From a bacterium (lineage in GTDB: Bacteria > Patescibacteriota > Minisyncoccia > Minisyncoccales > Minisyncoccaceae): 64,000 bases of DNA. Within the stretch, counting starts at the first letter, position 1; each line of letters starts with the position of its first letter. The notes beneath the pieces are model-generated. The model did no database searches and was not told the DNA's origin. It worked only from the letters and a program-made list of their open reading frames with translations. The stretch spans positions 62,001-126,000 of the forward strand of contig JALOBW010000003.1 in assembly GCA_023228085.1 (NCBI GenBank). The letters are read 5' to 3'. Positions 46,937 through 57,898 of this stretch are shown here, in pieces. The position numbers were made by a program, and so were the translations under genes.

Positions 46937-47905
46937 ATGGATGAATTCGCTGAATCATTACGTCCCACAAAGTGGGATAATTATGTTGGACAAGAAAGAA
47001 TAAAAAAACACTTAAAGATAATTATTGGAGCGGCAAGACAAAGAAATGAAACTCCAGATCATATGCTTTTTTATGGTCCACCTGGACTAGGAAAAACTAC
47101 TTTAGCGAATATAGTTGCACAAGAAGCTAACGCAAATATTAGAGCAACTTCTGGACCTGTAATAGAAAAATCTGGGGACCTTGTTGCTCTTCTTACAAAC
47201 TTAAACGAAGGAGATATATTATTTATTGATGAGTGCCACAGAATAAATCGGTTTGTTGAAGAGTACTTATATTCGGCAATGGAGGATTTTAAATTAAATT
47301 TGATATTAGGAAAAGGACCTATGGCAAAAACCATTGATATTAATATCCCCCACTTTACTTTAATAGGAGCAACTACACGAATTGATATGATATCCTCTCC
47401 TCTTCGTAGCCGTTTTGGATCTATTCTCCAATTAAATTATTATAGTCCTGATGAAATAGAAAAGATAATAGATAGATCTTCTAAAATATTAAACATAGAG
47501 TTGGATGACGAGGCAAGAACGGAAATAGCCAAAAGATCACGATTTACGCCAAGGATAGCGAACAAGTTATTAAAACGTGTTCGTGATTTCTCGCAAATGG
47601 AAAGTAATCAAAAATACGTGACAAAAGAAATTGCCTCAAAGGCGTTAGACTTTTTGGAAGTTGATGACTTAGGATTAGAGCCAAGCGATCGCAGAATACT
47701 TGAAACTATTATCAAAAAGTTTAATGGAGGTCCAGCTGGATTGCAAGCCTTATCAGCATCAACTTCAGAAGAAAAAAATGCTATTCTAGAAATTTATGAA
47801 CCATATTTAATGCAAATGGGGCTTATACGAAGAACTCACAAAGGAAGAAGTGCAACAAAGCTAGCTTACAATCACTTGCATATAGATTACCCAGAAAAAA
47901 ATTAA
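46937..47905 (+). CDS. ruvB: Holliday junction branch migration ATPase RuvB
   Basis: This 322-residue AAA+ motor drives branch migration with RuvA. It has Walker A GPPGLGKTTLAN, Walker B ILFIDECHRI, LIGATTRIDMISSPLRSRFG, and a C-terminal winged helix (LMQMGLIRRTHKGRSATKLA). The start is the ATG giving MDEFAESLRPTKW, the usual RuvB beginning; an in-frame ATG 33 nt upstream falls on the -35 box of the divergent RNA promoter and is less likely. ruvC is 1.4 kb downstream and ruvA 15 kb away. Confidence 0.95.
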   Translation: MDEFAESLRPTKWDNYVGQERIKKHLKIIIGAARQRNETPDHMLFYGPPGLGKTTLANIVAQEANANIRATSGPVIEKSGDLVALLTNLNEGDILFIDECHRINRFVEEYLYSAMEDFKLNLILGKGPMAKTIDINIPHFTLIGATTRIDMISSPLRSRFGSILQLNYYSPDEIEKIIDRSSKILNIELDDEARTEIAKRSRFTPRIANKLLKRVRDFSQMESNQKYVTKEIASKALDFLEVDDLGLEPSDRRILETIIKKFNGGPAGLQALSASTSEEKNAILEIYEPYLMQMGLIRRTHKGRSATKLAYNHLHIDYPEKN

Positions 47906-47906
47906 G

Positions 47907-48587
47907 ATGAAAAGAACATTCTTATTACTGTTTGTTTTTTTATTTTCCCCCTCTTTTATCCTTGCTAATAATGAAGTTGTAATAAATGAGGTTTGCTGGA
48001 TGGGACAAAAAGATTCTTATAGTAAAGAATGGATAGAACTTTATAACAATACCGACAACGATATCAATCTTTCCAATTGGAAGCTAAAAATATCTAAAAC
48101 AGAAATAGTTCTCAATGGCATAATTGCTAAAAATTCCTTTTATCTTTTAGAGCATAAAAATGATCAATCGGTTAAGGATATAGACGGTAATTTATTTTAT
48201 AAAAAAGCATTAAATAATAAAGGAGAATTATTACTGCTTGTTGATAGAAATGGAAAAGAAGTTGATAAGATTGATTGTTCGGCTGGGTGGTTTTCGGGAG
48301 ACAATAAAACAAAGCAAACAATGGAGAGAACTGACAGCTTAGAAAATGGAAACGATAAGGCAAACTGGCAAAAAAGTAAAAGTGAAGGCGGAACGCCTGG
48401 AGAAGAAAATAGCAAACAAGAAAAAATCGCTAATCAAGTTGATGATAAAAACCTAAAAACAATTCCAATAGAATTCGCCAAAAAATCAAGTGAAGAAAAT
48501 ATTCCTCTGACAACATATTTCATTGCAGGAGTGGTGGCGACATTTTCGGCAGCTTCAGTTCTTATAATTAAGCAGTTATCAATATAA
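47907..48587 (+). CDS. Secreted, membrane-anchored lamin-tail-domain protein
   Basis: This 226-residue protein has a signal peptide (MKRTFLLLFVFLFSPSFILA), a lamin-tail-like beta-sandwich (VVINEVCWMGQK, EWIELYNNTDNDINLSNWKL, SFYLLEHKND), a Gly/Lys-rich segment typical of these domains (WQKSKSEGGTPGEEN) and a C-terminal membrane helix (TYFIAGVVATFSAASVLIIKQ). Bacterial LTD proteins are usually on the cell surface, sometimes with nucleases. It starts 1 nt after the ruvB stop, so it shares the ruvB mRNA. Confidence 0.8.
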   Translation: MKRTFLLLFVFLFSPSFILANNEVVINEVCWMGQKDSYSKEWIELYNNTDNDINLSNWKLKISKTEIVLNGIIAKNSFYLLEHKNDQSVKDIDGNLFYKKALNNKGELLLLVDRNGKEVDKIDCSAGWFSGDNKTKQTMERTDSLENGNDKANWQKSKSEGGTPGEENSKQEKIANQVDDKNLKTIPIEFAKKSSEENIPLTTYFIAGVVATFSAASVLIIKQLSI

Positions 48588-48589
48588 AT

Positions 48590-48647
48590 ATTGAATTTTT
48601 AGCTTGTTCAGTGTATTATCAAAGCAAATAATTTTAAGAAAAAACCT
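48590..48647 (+). promoter_or_regulatory. yebC promoter
   Basis: TTGAAT (about 48592-48597) and TATTAT, spacer about 17 nt, lie some 34 nt upstream of the yebC ATG. An AAGAAAAAA stretch replaces a clear Shine-Dalgarno. Confidence 0.45.
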
Positions 48648-49364
48648 ATGAGCGGACATTCTCACTGGAGTACAATCAAATATAAAAAGGAAGTAATGGA
48701 TTCTAAGAGAAGTAAAATTTTCTCTAAATTAGCGAAAGAAATAACCATTGCAGCAAGAGACGGAGGGTCGGATATGACCTTTAATCCAAGACTTAGAACT
48801 GTTGTAGACAAGGCTAAAGATGCCAATATGCCTGCTGATAATATTGATAAAGCGATAAAAAAGGGTGCTGGAGAGCTTGAAGGGTGTACATATGAAGAAT
48901 TTAGCGTTGAAGCTTATGGACCAGATGGGACAGCCCTTATAATTGATGGTATTACCGATAAAAAAACTAGATCTCTTGGCGAGATAAAAATCATTTTAAA
49001 TCAAAAAGGCGGAAAAATGGTTGATGGAGGTGGTATTAAATGGATGTTTGATAAAAAGGGCGTAATACTTATTGATAAAAATGCAAAAAGTAAAGAGGAC
49101 CTAGAAATTCTCGCTATTGAATCTGGTGCAGAAAATTTTGATTTTGATGATGAATATATGAATATTTATACAAAACCAGATGAACTTGATAAGGTAAGAG
49201 GATTTTTTATTGATAATGGAATTAAGCCAAAAGAAGCAAATCTAGAATGGGTAGCAAAGGAACCCATGGATGGTACTCCAGAAACCCAAGAAAAATTCCA
49301 AAAGCTATATGAAGCTCTTGATGATCATGATGATGTTCAAAATATTTATACAAACTTACAATAG
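48648..49364 (+). CDS. yebC: YebC/PmpR (TACO1-like) family protein
   Basis: This 238-residue protein has the typical start MSGHSHWSTIKYKKEVMDSKRSKIFSKLAKEI and the three-domain body of the family (RLRTVVDKAKDANMPADNIDKAIKKGAGE, YEEFSVEAYGPDGTALIIDGITD). Family members act in transcription control or, as shown more recently, relieve ribosome stalling at proline-rich sites. It sits between the ruvB unit and ruvC, the classical yebC-ruvC neighbourhood. Confidence 0.95.
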   Translation: MSGHSHWSTIKYKKEVMDSKRSKIFSKLAKEITIAARDGGSDMTFNPRLRTVVDKAKDANMPADNIDKAIKKGAGELEGCTYEEFSVEAYGPDGTALIIDGITDKKTRSLGEIKIILNQKGGKMVDGGGIKWMFDKKGVILIDKNAKSKEDLEILAIESGAENFDFDDEYMNIYTKPDELDKVRGFFIDNGIKPKEANLEWVAKEPMDGTPETQEKFQKLYEALDDHDDVQNIYTNLQ

Positions 49365-49367
49365 CTT

Positions 49368-49856
49368 ATGATCATATTAGGGATTGACCCTGGTACAGCT
49401 ACGACTGGTTTTGGAGTAATAGACTACACTCAAACAGCTCAACAACAATTGAGCTGTTTAAAATATGGGACAATTGACACCCCTGCTGGCATGGATACTG
49501 CCGATAGGCTCTGTATTTTGCACGACGAACTTTTAAACCTTATATCTGAATACAGGCCCCAAATGGCTGCAGTAGAAAGTTTATATTTTTTTAAAAATGT
49601 AAAAACAGTGATGCCAGTAAGTCAAGCCAGAGGAGTAATACTTTTAACGATAAATAAAAAGAAGGTACCAATTGTGGAATATACCCCACTTCAAGCAAAA
49701 ACTGCTGTGACAGGATATGGCAGGGCGACTAAAAACCAAGTACAACAAATGGTAAAAAATTTATTGCAACTAGAAAAAATACCAAAGCCAGACGATGCTG
49801 CCGATGCTCTCGCACTTGCAATATGTTGTGCAAACCATACTAGGTTTAAAATATAG
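49368..49856 (+). CDS. ruvC: Holliday junction resolvase RuvC
   Basis: This 162-residue nuclease cuts Holliday junctions symmetrically. Catalytic acidic residues are visible in ILGIDPGTATTGFGVID (first Asp), AAVESLYFFKN (Glu) and KPDDAADALALAICC (Asp pair). It starts 3 nt after yebC and ends before a bidirectional terminator. Confidence 0.95.
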   Translation: MIILGIDPGTATTGFGVIDYTQTAQQQLSCLKYGTIDTPAGMDTADRLCILHDELLNLISEYRPQMAAVESLYFFKNVKTVMPVSQARGVILLTINKKKVPIVEYTPLQAKTAVTGYGRATKNQVQQMVKNLLQLEKIPKPDDAADALALAICCANHTRFKI

Positions 49857-49882
49857 ACTGGATATTAAAAAGTGCTAAAATA

Positions 49883-49911
49883 AAAAAGTACGGAATAAAT
49901 CCGTGCTTTTA
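49883..49911. terminator. Bidirectional terminator between ruvC and tyrS
   Basis: AAAAAGTACGGA / TCCGTGCTTTT with loop ATAAA has T-runs on both strands, serving the convergent ruvC and tyrS genes. Confidence 0.75.
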
Positions 49912-49952
49912 TTATCTGATTTTCATAATATCTTTTTGTCTTTATGAAAAAC

Positions 49953-51161
49953 TTATCCTATTCTTTTGAAGAATCGCTTGCCAGACTGGATAATCATTCC
50001 TTTTTCTATTTTTATTGTTTCCTGCCAATCGTTCTTAACTTCTGTATTGCCATCTCTAATAATTTTTACTCCCCCTTGCTCCACTACTCTTCTTGCCTCT
50101 CCCTTTGATTTTGATAATCCGATTTCAACCAATAAATCCAAGATATTTTTTTCATTTTCACTAACAACGACCTCCTCAATTTCACTTGGCAGTTCTTTTT
50201 CTTCAAATTGATTTTCCCATTCTTTTTCAGCACTTTGGGCAATTTCACTAGGATGAAAGTTTTCAATAATAGCTTTAGCTAATATTTTTTTGATCTCTTT
50301 AGGATTAACATCCTTGTTATCTAGCTTTTCTTTATATTCGTCTATTTCTTCCATTGGTAAGCGAGTACAACATGTAAAGTAATCCAGGATTAGTTCGTCT
50401 CGTAAGGACATTAGTTTTCCAAACATATCGTTTGGTTCATCAGAAATATTAATAACATTTCCCCAGCTGGTGGACATTTTTCTGCCATCTAATCCGTAAA
50501 TCATTTTGAGAGTCATAACATCTTGAGGCTCTTGTCCATATAATTTTTGCATATCCCTACCTGTTTTAAGATTAAATAACTGATCAAATCCTCCGATTTC
50601 AACATCAGATTTAATAACAGTAGAGTCGTATCCCTGAAGCATTGGATATAATAATTCGTGTAGTCCGATTTCCTTTCCCTCTTCCCATCTTTCTTTGAAA
50701 TTCCTTCTTTGAATCATCTGTTGAGCGGTAAAATTCATTGATATTTTAAGAATTTCTTCTAGTTTCATTTTCCCAAACCACTCTTTATTGTAGTAGATTT
50801 CAATATCTTCAAGATTTAATATTTTTCCTATTTGAGAAAGATAATCCCTTAGGTTTTCTTCTATTTTTTCTTCGGTTATAACTGGACGCCTAGAGTCCTT
50901 ATCTGAAGCATCACCAACGAGAGCAGTAAAATTTCCGATTATTAAAACTATCTTGTGTCCAAGTCTTTGAAAATCCCTTAATTTAAAAAGAACGGTTGAC
51001 CTTCCAAGATGTATTTTGGGACCAGTAGGATCTATCCCTAGTTTTATTCTTAATTGCTTACCAGAAAGGAGTGCGCTTTTTAAATGTTCCCTATCAATAA
51101 TGTCTTCACTACCCCTATTTAGTAATTCATCAATTTTTTTAACATCTGTATCAATTTTCAT
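49953..51161 (-). CDS. tyrS: Tyrosyl-tRNA synthetase
   Basis: This 402-residue class I synthetase charges tRNA-Tyr. The HIGH equivalent is HLGRSTVLFK, followed by IGNFTALVGDASDKDSRRP, and the KMSKS loop is GRKMSTSWGN. The C-terminal S4-like RNA-binding domain (LLVEIGLSKSKGEARRVVEQGGVKI) recognises tRNA. It is the TyrS2/TyrZ-type form. Divergent from the PBP gene, with a minus-strand TTGTTA/TAATAT-like promoter near 51180-51210. Confidence 0.95.
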   Translation of the reverse strand: MKIDTDVKKIDELLNRGSEDIIDREHLKSALLSGKQLRIKLGIDPTGPKIHLGRSTVLFKLRDFQRLGHKIVLIIGNFTALVGDASDKDSRRPVITEEKIEENLRDYLSQIGKILNLEDIEIYYNKEWFGKMKLEEILKISMNFTAQQMIQRRNFKERWEEGKEIGLHELLYPMLQGYDSTVIKSDVEIGGFDQLFNLKTGRDMQKLYGQEPQDVMTLKMIYGLDGRKMSTSWGNVINISDEPNDMFGKLMSLRDELILDYFTCCTRLPMEEIDEYKEKLDNKDVNPKEIKKILAKAIIENFHPSEIAQSAEKEWENQFEEKELPSEIEEVVVSENEKNILDLLVEIGLSKSKGEARRVVEQGGVKIIRDGNTEVKNDWQETIKIEKGMIIQSGKRFFKRIG

Positions 51162-51283
51162 AAACGATAATAAATTAAAATCTTATGATTATATTAGTGT
51201 GAAAATGAAAAAATAACAAGTTTTACTAGTCAATAAAAGGTTTTTAATTTAGAAAAAATATGTTAGTATTTAGTTATAAAATT

Positions 51284-53428
51284 ATGAAAAATCACATTGA
51301 AAAAATCAAAATTAAAGTCCGTCAAGGAGCGGATACGTTTTTTAATAAGAAGAAAAAACCTATACAAGAAAAGTATAGTGACCATAATTACAAAACTGAT
51401 AAGCCATCATTTCCTACAGCCCCTAAAAAAAAGAAAAAGAAAAATTGGATATTTAGAATAATAAGTGGGCTTTTTTTGTTGTTTGTTTTGTGTGTCCTAC
51501 TTGGAATTATCGGATTCTTTTATATGACAAAAGATCTTCCGAGACCAAAAGACTTTACAGATACCGAATTTAATCAATCAACAAAAATATACGACTATAA
51601 GGGTGAAGTGTTATTATCTAGTGTCTATGGAGAAGAAAAAAGAACTTACGTACCTTTGTCTAGGATTCCCAAATTAATGCAGAAAGCAGTAATAGCTACT
51701 GAAGACGCCAATTTTTATGAACACCACGGCTTTGATGTGAAAGCAATTTTGCGAGCAATAAGGGCTGATTTTATTACTCGTTCAGCAAACCAAGGAGCTT
51801 CAACAATTACCCAACAATTAATAAGAGCGACTTTCTTAACAAATGAAAAAACTATCACTAGAAAGGTAAAGGAGATATTACTTGCAACAGAGCTTGATAG
51901 AAAATACTCAAAAGATCAGATACTTGAATGGTACTTAAATAAAGTTCCTTTTGGGGTAAACCTTTACGGAGTTGAAGAAACATCGTTAACTTATTTTGAG
52001 AAACCAGCACAAGATTTAAATTTAGCTGAATGCGCCTTACTAGCTGCTTCAATACAATCCCCTAGCTATTACTCTCCTTATGGTTCACATTTGGACGACT
52101 TAATGGCTAGAAAGAACTACGTGCTAAAAAGAATGGAACAAGAAGGATATATAAATAGTAAGGAGAAAGAAGAGGCTGAAAAGTATGAATTTAAATTTGC
52201 AAAGGTGCAAAAAAATGTTGCTTATCATTTTGTAGAGTATGTAAAAAGTATTCTTGCAGACAAATACGGTCCTGATGCCTTAGAAACAAAAGGATTAAAA
52301 ATATACACAACCCTTGATTGGGATATGCAGAAAGCTGCAGAACAAATCGTAAAAGATGGATCGCAAAATAATAGAAAATCTTATGGAGCCTATAACGCAG
52401 CAATGGTAGTAATGGATCCAAAAACAGGTGAAATAAGAGCGTTGGTTGGGTCAGCCGATCCTTTTTCTGACTCCCTTCCTGCAGGCTGCACTCCTGGCAA
52501 AAACTGCCGATTTGAACCGTGGATGAATATTCCTGTACAGTCCGAAAGACAGCCTGGATCATCATTTAAGCCAATTGTTTATGCGCAAGCTTTTGAAAAA
52601 GGAGCGACCGATCAGACTATCGTAGTTGATGAACCAACGGATTTTGGTGGAGGATATAGACCGAATAACTTTGACATGTCGTTTAGGGGACCAATTACTA
52701 TGAGAAATGCTTTAGCTCAATCACTAAATATTCCTGCGATTAAAACTTTGAGGGATTATGCTGGATTACAAGATACAATGGACCTTGCAAAAAAAATGGG
52801 AATATCTACTATAACACGAAGTGCAAGCTTTTATGGACTACCTTTTGCCCTTGGAGGAGCTGATGTAAAGATGGTAGATATGGCTAGTGCATTTAGTGTG
52901 TTTGCAAATGGAGGATATGCAATTCCTTCGTCGGCTATTATAAAAATTGTTGACTCTAAGGGTGAGGTAATATATAAAAACGACAAGACACCCAGAAAAA
53001 TATTGAGTGAAAACACATGCAATATGATAACGAGTATCCTGTCGGATAATGCAGCTAGAGCTCCAGTATTCGGAGCAAATTCAGTATTGCGATTTGATGA
53101 CTACAGAGTTTCGGTAAAGACTGGAACTACTCAAGACAGTATTGATGGATGGACTATTGGTTTTACATCGGATGCCGTAGTGGTCGTATGGGCAGGAAAT
53201 AACGATAGGACTCCTATTAAAGGTGCCATTGGTGAAATGACAGCTGCTCCGATGTGGAGAAAAGCAATAGAAAAAAGTATTCAAATTTATGGAACAAAGC
53301 CCATATATGCGGAAGAAGAAAATCCGTGGGAAAATCTGGATGAAGAAGAAAAGAATCAGAAAATACGAGAGCTATTAGAAGAGCTACAAAAGAAACAACA
53401 ATCAGGAACTCAAGCCCCAGCCCAATAA
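51284..53428 (+). CDS. Class A penicillin-binding protein (PBP1A-like)
   Basis: This bifunctional cell-wall synthase of about 714 residues has a basic cytoplasmic tail and one membrane helix (IISGLFLLFVLCVLLGIIGFF). The GT51 glycosyltransferase follows (AVIATEDANFYEHHGFD with the catalytic Glu; QGASTITQQLIR), then a transpeptidase with SSFK in RQPGSSFKPIVYAQAF, SLN in AQSLNIPAI and KTGTT in VSVKTGTTQD. The ATG at 51284 (MKNHIEKI) is preferred over one 24 nt upstream. The low-complexity Gln/Lys C-terminal tail is typical. Terminator at 53431. Confidence 0.94.
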   Translation: MKNHIEKIKIKVRQGADTFFNKKKKPIQEKYSDHNYKTDKPSFPTAPKKKKKKNWIFRIISGLFLLFVLCVLLGIIGFFYMTKDLPRPKDFTDTEFNQSTKIYDYKGEVLLSSVYGEEKRTYVPLSRIPKLMQKAVIATEDANFYEHHGFDVKAILRAIRADFITRSANQGASTITQQLIRATFLTNEKTITRKVKEILLATELDRKYSKDQILEWYLNKVPFGVNLYGVEETSLTYFEKPAQDLNLAECALLAASIQSPSYYSPYGSHLDDLMARKNYVLKRMEQEGYINSKEKEEAEKYEFKFAKVQKNVAYHFVEYVKSILADKYGPDALETKGLKIYTTLDWDMQKAAEQIVKDGSQNNRKSYGAYNAAMVVMDPKTGEIRALVGSADPFSDSLPAGCTPGKNCRFEPWMNIPVQSERQPGSSFKPIVYAQAFEKGATDQTIVVDEPTDFGGGYRPNNFDMSFRGPITMRNALAQSLNIPAIKTLRDYAGLQDTMDLAKKMGISTITRSASFYGLPFALGGADVKMVDMASAFSVFANGGYAIPSSAIIKIVDSKGEVIYKNDKTPRKILSENTCNMITSILSDNAARAPVFGANSVLRFDDYRVSVKTGTTQDSIDGWTIGFTSDAVVVVWAGNNDRTPIKGAIGEMTAAPMWRKAIEKSIQIYGTKPIYAEEENPWENLDEEEKNQKIRELLEELQKKQQSGTQAPAQ

Positions 53429-53430
53429 TT

Positions 53431-53455
53431 AAAACTCCCCTAGAAGGGGAGTTTT
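53431..53455. terminator. Bidirectional terminator between PBP and atpC
   Basis: AAAACTCCCC / GGGGAGTTTT with loop TAGAA; T-runs on both strands. Confidence 0.85.
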
Positions 53456-53485
53456 AATTTCTTTTAAAATAAAGAAATAAATAGA

Positions 53486-53737
53486 CTATAAAATTTCTAC
53501 GCAATTTCTTAGAAGAATGCAAGCCTTATTGTTATGTATTTCTATAACTCCTTGTTCATTTTTGAATACCCTATTTCCTTTTTCTTCCTTAATAATTATT
53601 TCTCCCGCTTTTACAATAGAAATAAGCGCAGTATGGTGAGATAAAACCCCAATATTGCCTGCGAAAGTAGGAATGTTTACATTTTCAACTTCTCCCGTGT
53701 ATATAACTTTCTCTGGGGTTGCGATACCAAGTTTCAT
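53486..53737 (-). CDS. atpC: ATP synthase epsilon subunit, C-terminal domain missing
   Basis: This 83-residue protein covers only the N-terminal beta-sandwich (GIATPEKVIYTGEVENVNIPTFAGNIGVLSHHTALIS). The usual C-terminal helical hairpin, which inhibits ATP hydrolysis in many bacteria, is absent; family members are commonly about 130-140 residues. The stop is genuine and followed by a terminator, so this is a short form rather than a frameshift. Last gene of the atp operon, 2 nt after atpD. Confidence 0.9.
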   Translation of the reverse strand: MKLGIATPEKVIYTGEVENVNIPTFAGNIGVLSHHTALISIVKAGEIIIKEEKGNRVFKNEQGVIEIHNNKACILLRNCVEIL

Positions 53738-53739
53738 AA

Positions 53740-55122
<1,383 letters not shown>

Positions 55123-55148
55123 TTATTATTATTCTTTATCTTAATCAA

Positions 55149-56024
55149 TTAACTCATTGCCTCTGCAGTTGAGGAAATTTCACATACTTCAGAAGTTATT
55201 TTTGCTTGCCTTGCTTTATTATATTCAAGACGAAGTTCTTCCAATAACCCCTTAGCGTTATCAGATGCATTTCTCATTGCCATCATTCTTGCAGAATGTT
55301 CGGATGTGTTGGCTGAAAGAATAAATTGATAAATCAAGTATTCAATCAAGACTGGAACAACACCATTTAAAATATCTTCTACCGACGGCTCTAATAAATA
55401 ATCCGGTTCTTCAATTCCACTTTTAAATTCGTCTTTCAAGAAATTATCAATAGTCTCTATTGTTAAAGGTAATAACTGTATTTTTGTTGGCTTTTGGATA
55501 AAAGATGATTGAAAATGAGTATAAAATAAATATATTTTTTGATATTTATTTTCAACATATGAGTTAATTATAACATCTGCTATATTTTTGGTTTCTTTAA
55601 ATTCCCAATAATCTCCAACTCCTGAAAACTGATGCACTATGTTTTCTTTTTTGTAGTGCTCTATAGCCCTTTTCCCTATTGCAAAAATATCAACCTTTCC
55701 TTCTTTTTTAATTTCTGGCAAGGCTTTATCTGCTATTTTAAAAATATTAGAATTAAAAGTTCCACAAAACCCTCTATCTGAAGCAACAACACAAAAAAGA
55801 ACATTCTCTACCTTTTTTTGCTCTAAAAAAACTGATTTTTTCTCCCTTAAGGATTTGTACATTTTTTTTATAATCCTTGCCATTTCTTGTGAAAATGGTT
55901 TTGATTGAAGAAATTTCTTCTGAGTCTTTTTCATTTTTAAAGCAGAAAAAGTTTCTAGAGCGCTGGTCAACTCTGAAATATTCTTAACAGAGCCTATTTT
56001 ATTTTTGACCTCCTTTAATTCCAT
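55149..56024 (-). CDS. atpG: ATP synthase gamma subunit
   Basis: This 291-residue rotor shaft starts KEVKNKIGSVKNISELTSALE and ends with SEHSARMMAMRNASDNAKGLLEELRLEYNKARQAKITSEVCEIS, the conserved C-terminal helix. CVVASDRGFCGTFNSN is the central motif. The start overlaps the atpA 3' end by 26 nt. Confidence 0.95.
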   Translation of the reverse strand: MELKEVKNKIGSVKNISELTSALETFSALKMKKTQKKFLQSKPFSQEMARIIKKMYKSLREKKSVFLEQKKVENVLFCVVASDRGFCGTFNSNIFKIADKALPEIKKEGKVDIFAIGKRAIEHYKKENIVHQFSGVGDYWEFKETKNIADVIINSYVENKYQKIYLFYTHFQSSFIQKPTKIQLLPLTIETIDNFLKDEFKSGIEEPDYLLEPSVEDILNGVVPVLIEYLIYQFILSANTSEHSARMMAMRNASDNAKGLLEELRLEYNKARQAKITSEVCEISSTAEAMS

Positions 56025-57516
56025 AGGATACTTTTACTTTTTTTATAGCCTCTAATATCTTTTTTGTGGATTCTTCAGATAAATCTCTGGTTTCTTTAAT
56101 TTCTTTTAATACCTCAGGACATGAAATTTCAACTTCGCCTAATAGATCTCTTTCAAAGCTGATAATTTTATCCAAGGGAATATCTTCAATACCTCCATTA
56201 ATACAAGCAAAAATTGAAATAACTTCTTTCTCAATGGGAAGTGGGAATAAATCTGTTTGACGAAGTAATAGAGTCATTCTTTTTCCTTTTTCAATAATCA
56301 GCTTTGTTTGAGGGTCTAATTCTTCGGTGAATTCTGAAAATCTTTCTAATTCTTGGAACTGTGCCAAGTCAAGCTTCAAACGACCAGAAACTTTTTTAGT
56401 AGCTTTCATTTGAGCAGATGACCCAACCCTTGAAACAGATGTTCCAATATTGATAGCTGGTTTTTGTTCTTTTTTAAAAGGAGTAGCATCCAAAAATATC
56501 TGCCCATCTGTAATTGAAATAACATTAGTAGGAATATATCCCGACACATCACCTGCCTGAGTCTCAATAATAGGTAATGCTGTCAAAGATCCTCCACCCA
56601 TTTCCTCCGATAGCCTTGCTGCCCTCTCAAGAAGTCTTGAATGCAAATAAAACACATCTCCAGGAAAAGCTTCTCTACCTGGTGGACGTCTTAAAATCAA
56701 CGAAATTTCTCTCCACGCCCAAGCCTGTCTAGTTAAGTCATCGTATACAGCTAAAGCATCTTGTCCCTTATCTCTAAAGTATTCACCCATAGTTGCACCA
56801 GTGAATGGAGCCAAATAAACAAAACTTGCAGGATCATCGGGGGTAGCACAAACGACAATGGTATATTCCATTGCTCCAGCTTTCTCTAATGTCGCAATTA
56901 ATCTTTGAACTTTACTTTTTTTCTGACCACAAGCAACGTAAACACAGATAGGTCTGTTTTTTTCGTTTTTCTGATTAATAATAGCATCAATTGCAATAGC
57001 GGTTTTTCCAAGTCCCCTGTCTCCAATAATCAATTCTCTCTGTCCTCTACCTATTGGAATCAATGCATCAATAGCTTTAATCCCAGTATGAAGAGGGGTA
57101 TTTACTGGCTGACGTTCAATAACAGATGGCCCCTTTCTTTCTAGTGGAAGATAAGTCTTTGTCTTTATCTCTCCCTTTCCATCTAAAGGCTCTCCTAAGG
57201 GATTGACCACTCTTCCAAGTAATGCTTCTCCAACTGGAAGCGAGAAAACTTTTTTTGTTCTTTTTACAACGGTGCCTTCTTTAATTTTTTCATCGGATCC
57301 CAAAACCGCAACACCAACTTCGTGTTCTTCCAAGTTTAAAACTAGCCCAAAAGTATTCGCACCTTCAAATTCTACTAATTCAAAATTTCCAACTCCTTTT
57401 AGTCCGGAAATTTTTGCTACATTATCCTTTATCTCCACAACCTCACCAATTTCTTCAGATTCTGGAGCTAGGTTAATGCCCGTTAATTGCTTTTTAAATT
57501 GTTCAATTATGTCCAT
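55999..57516 (-). CDS. atpA: ATP synthase alpha subunit
   Basis: This 505-residue non-catalytic nucleotide-binding subunit has Walker A GDRGLGKTAIAIDAI, the SYIPTN-type VSGYIPTNVISITDGQIFL and the arginine-finger segment NIGTSVSRVGSSAQ. Length and order are normal. Overlaps atpG (26 nt) and atpH (14 nt), as expected of a compact operon. Confidence 0.97.
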   Translation of the reverse strand: MDIIEQFKKQLTGINLAPESEEIGEVVEIKDNVAKISGLKGVGNFELVEFEGANTFGLVLNLEEHEVGVAVLGSDEKIKEGTVVKRTKKVFSLPVGEALLGRVVNPLGEPLDGKGEIKTKTYLPLERKGPSVIERQPVNTPLHTGIKAIDALIPIGRGQRELIIGDRGLGKTAIAIDAIINQKNEKNRPICVYVACGQKKSKVQRLIATLEKAGAMEYTIVVCATPDDPASFVYLAPFTGATMGEYFRDKGQDALAVYDDLTRQAWAWREISLILRRPPGREAFPGDVFYLHSRLLERAARLSEEMGGGSLTALPIIETQAGDVSGYIPTNVISITDGQIFLDATPFKKEQKPAINIGTSVSRVGSSAQMKATKKVSGRLKLDLAQFQELERFSEFTEELDPQTKLIIEKGKRMTLLLRQTDLFPLPIEKEVISIFACINGGIEDIPLDKIISFERDLLGEVEISCPEVLKEIKETRDLSEESTKKILEAIKKVKVSYGIKGGQK

Positions 57517-57898
57517 AGGTTTTATTTTTTAACCCCGTTAAAATATCTTTTAAAGATGCCTTAATAAGAATATCTTTTGTTCTTAATCGGAATCCTGCGA
57601 TTAAATTTTCATCAATTACTTCGGTTATTTCTCCTATCCCTGCAATATTCTTTTTAAGCTTTTCTTTTATCTCTGTTTTTGTCTTTTCATCAAAATTAGA
57701 GGATAAAACAAGTTCTGCTTTCTTCTCGTGAGCATACAGTTTAAAAAATTTTGCCATTATTGCTGGTAAATATCTCATTCTTCTTGCCCCTAAACTTTTC
57801 TTGAGGTTTTCAAAAATCTCTTTTTCTTTGCCTGGATTTTCTTCTATCGCAAGATAAATTGCCCGAGCATAATATGTCAATTGCGTATTTACTTTCAT
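57503..57898 (-). CDS. atpH: ATP synthase delta subunit, short form
   Basis: This 131-residue protein is the F1 delta/OSCP-like stalk subunit by position and by its C-terminal ITEVIDENLIAGFRLRTKDILIKASLKDIL strand-helix. The usual delta is about 180 residues; the N-terminal helical bundle is shortened. It overlaps atpF by 4 nt (ATGA) and atpA by 14 nt. Confidence 0.85.
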   Translation of the reverse strand: MKVNTQLTYYARAIYLAIEENPGKEKEIFENLKKSLGARRMRYLPAIMAKFFKLYAHEKKAELVLSSNFDEKTKTEIKEKLKKNIAGIGEITEVIDENLIAGFRLRTKDILIKASLKDILTGLKNKTYGHN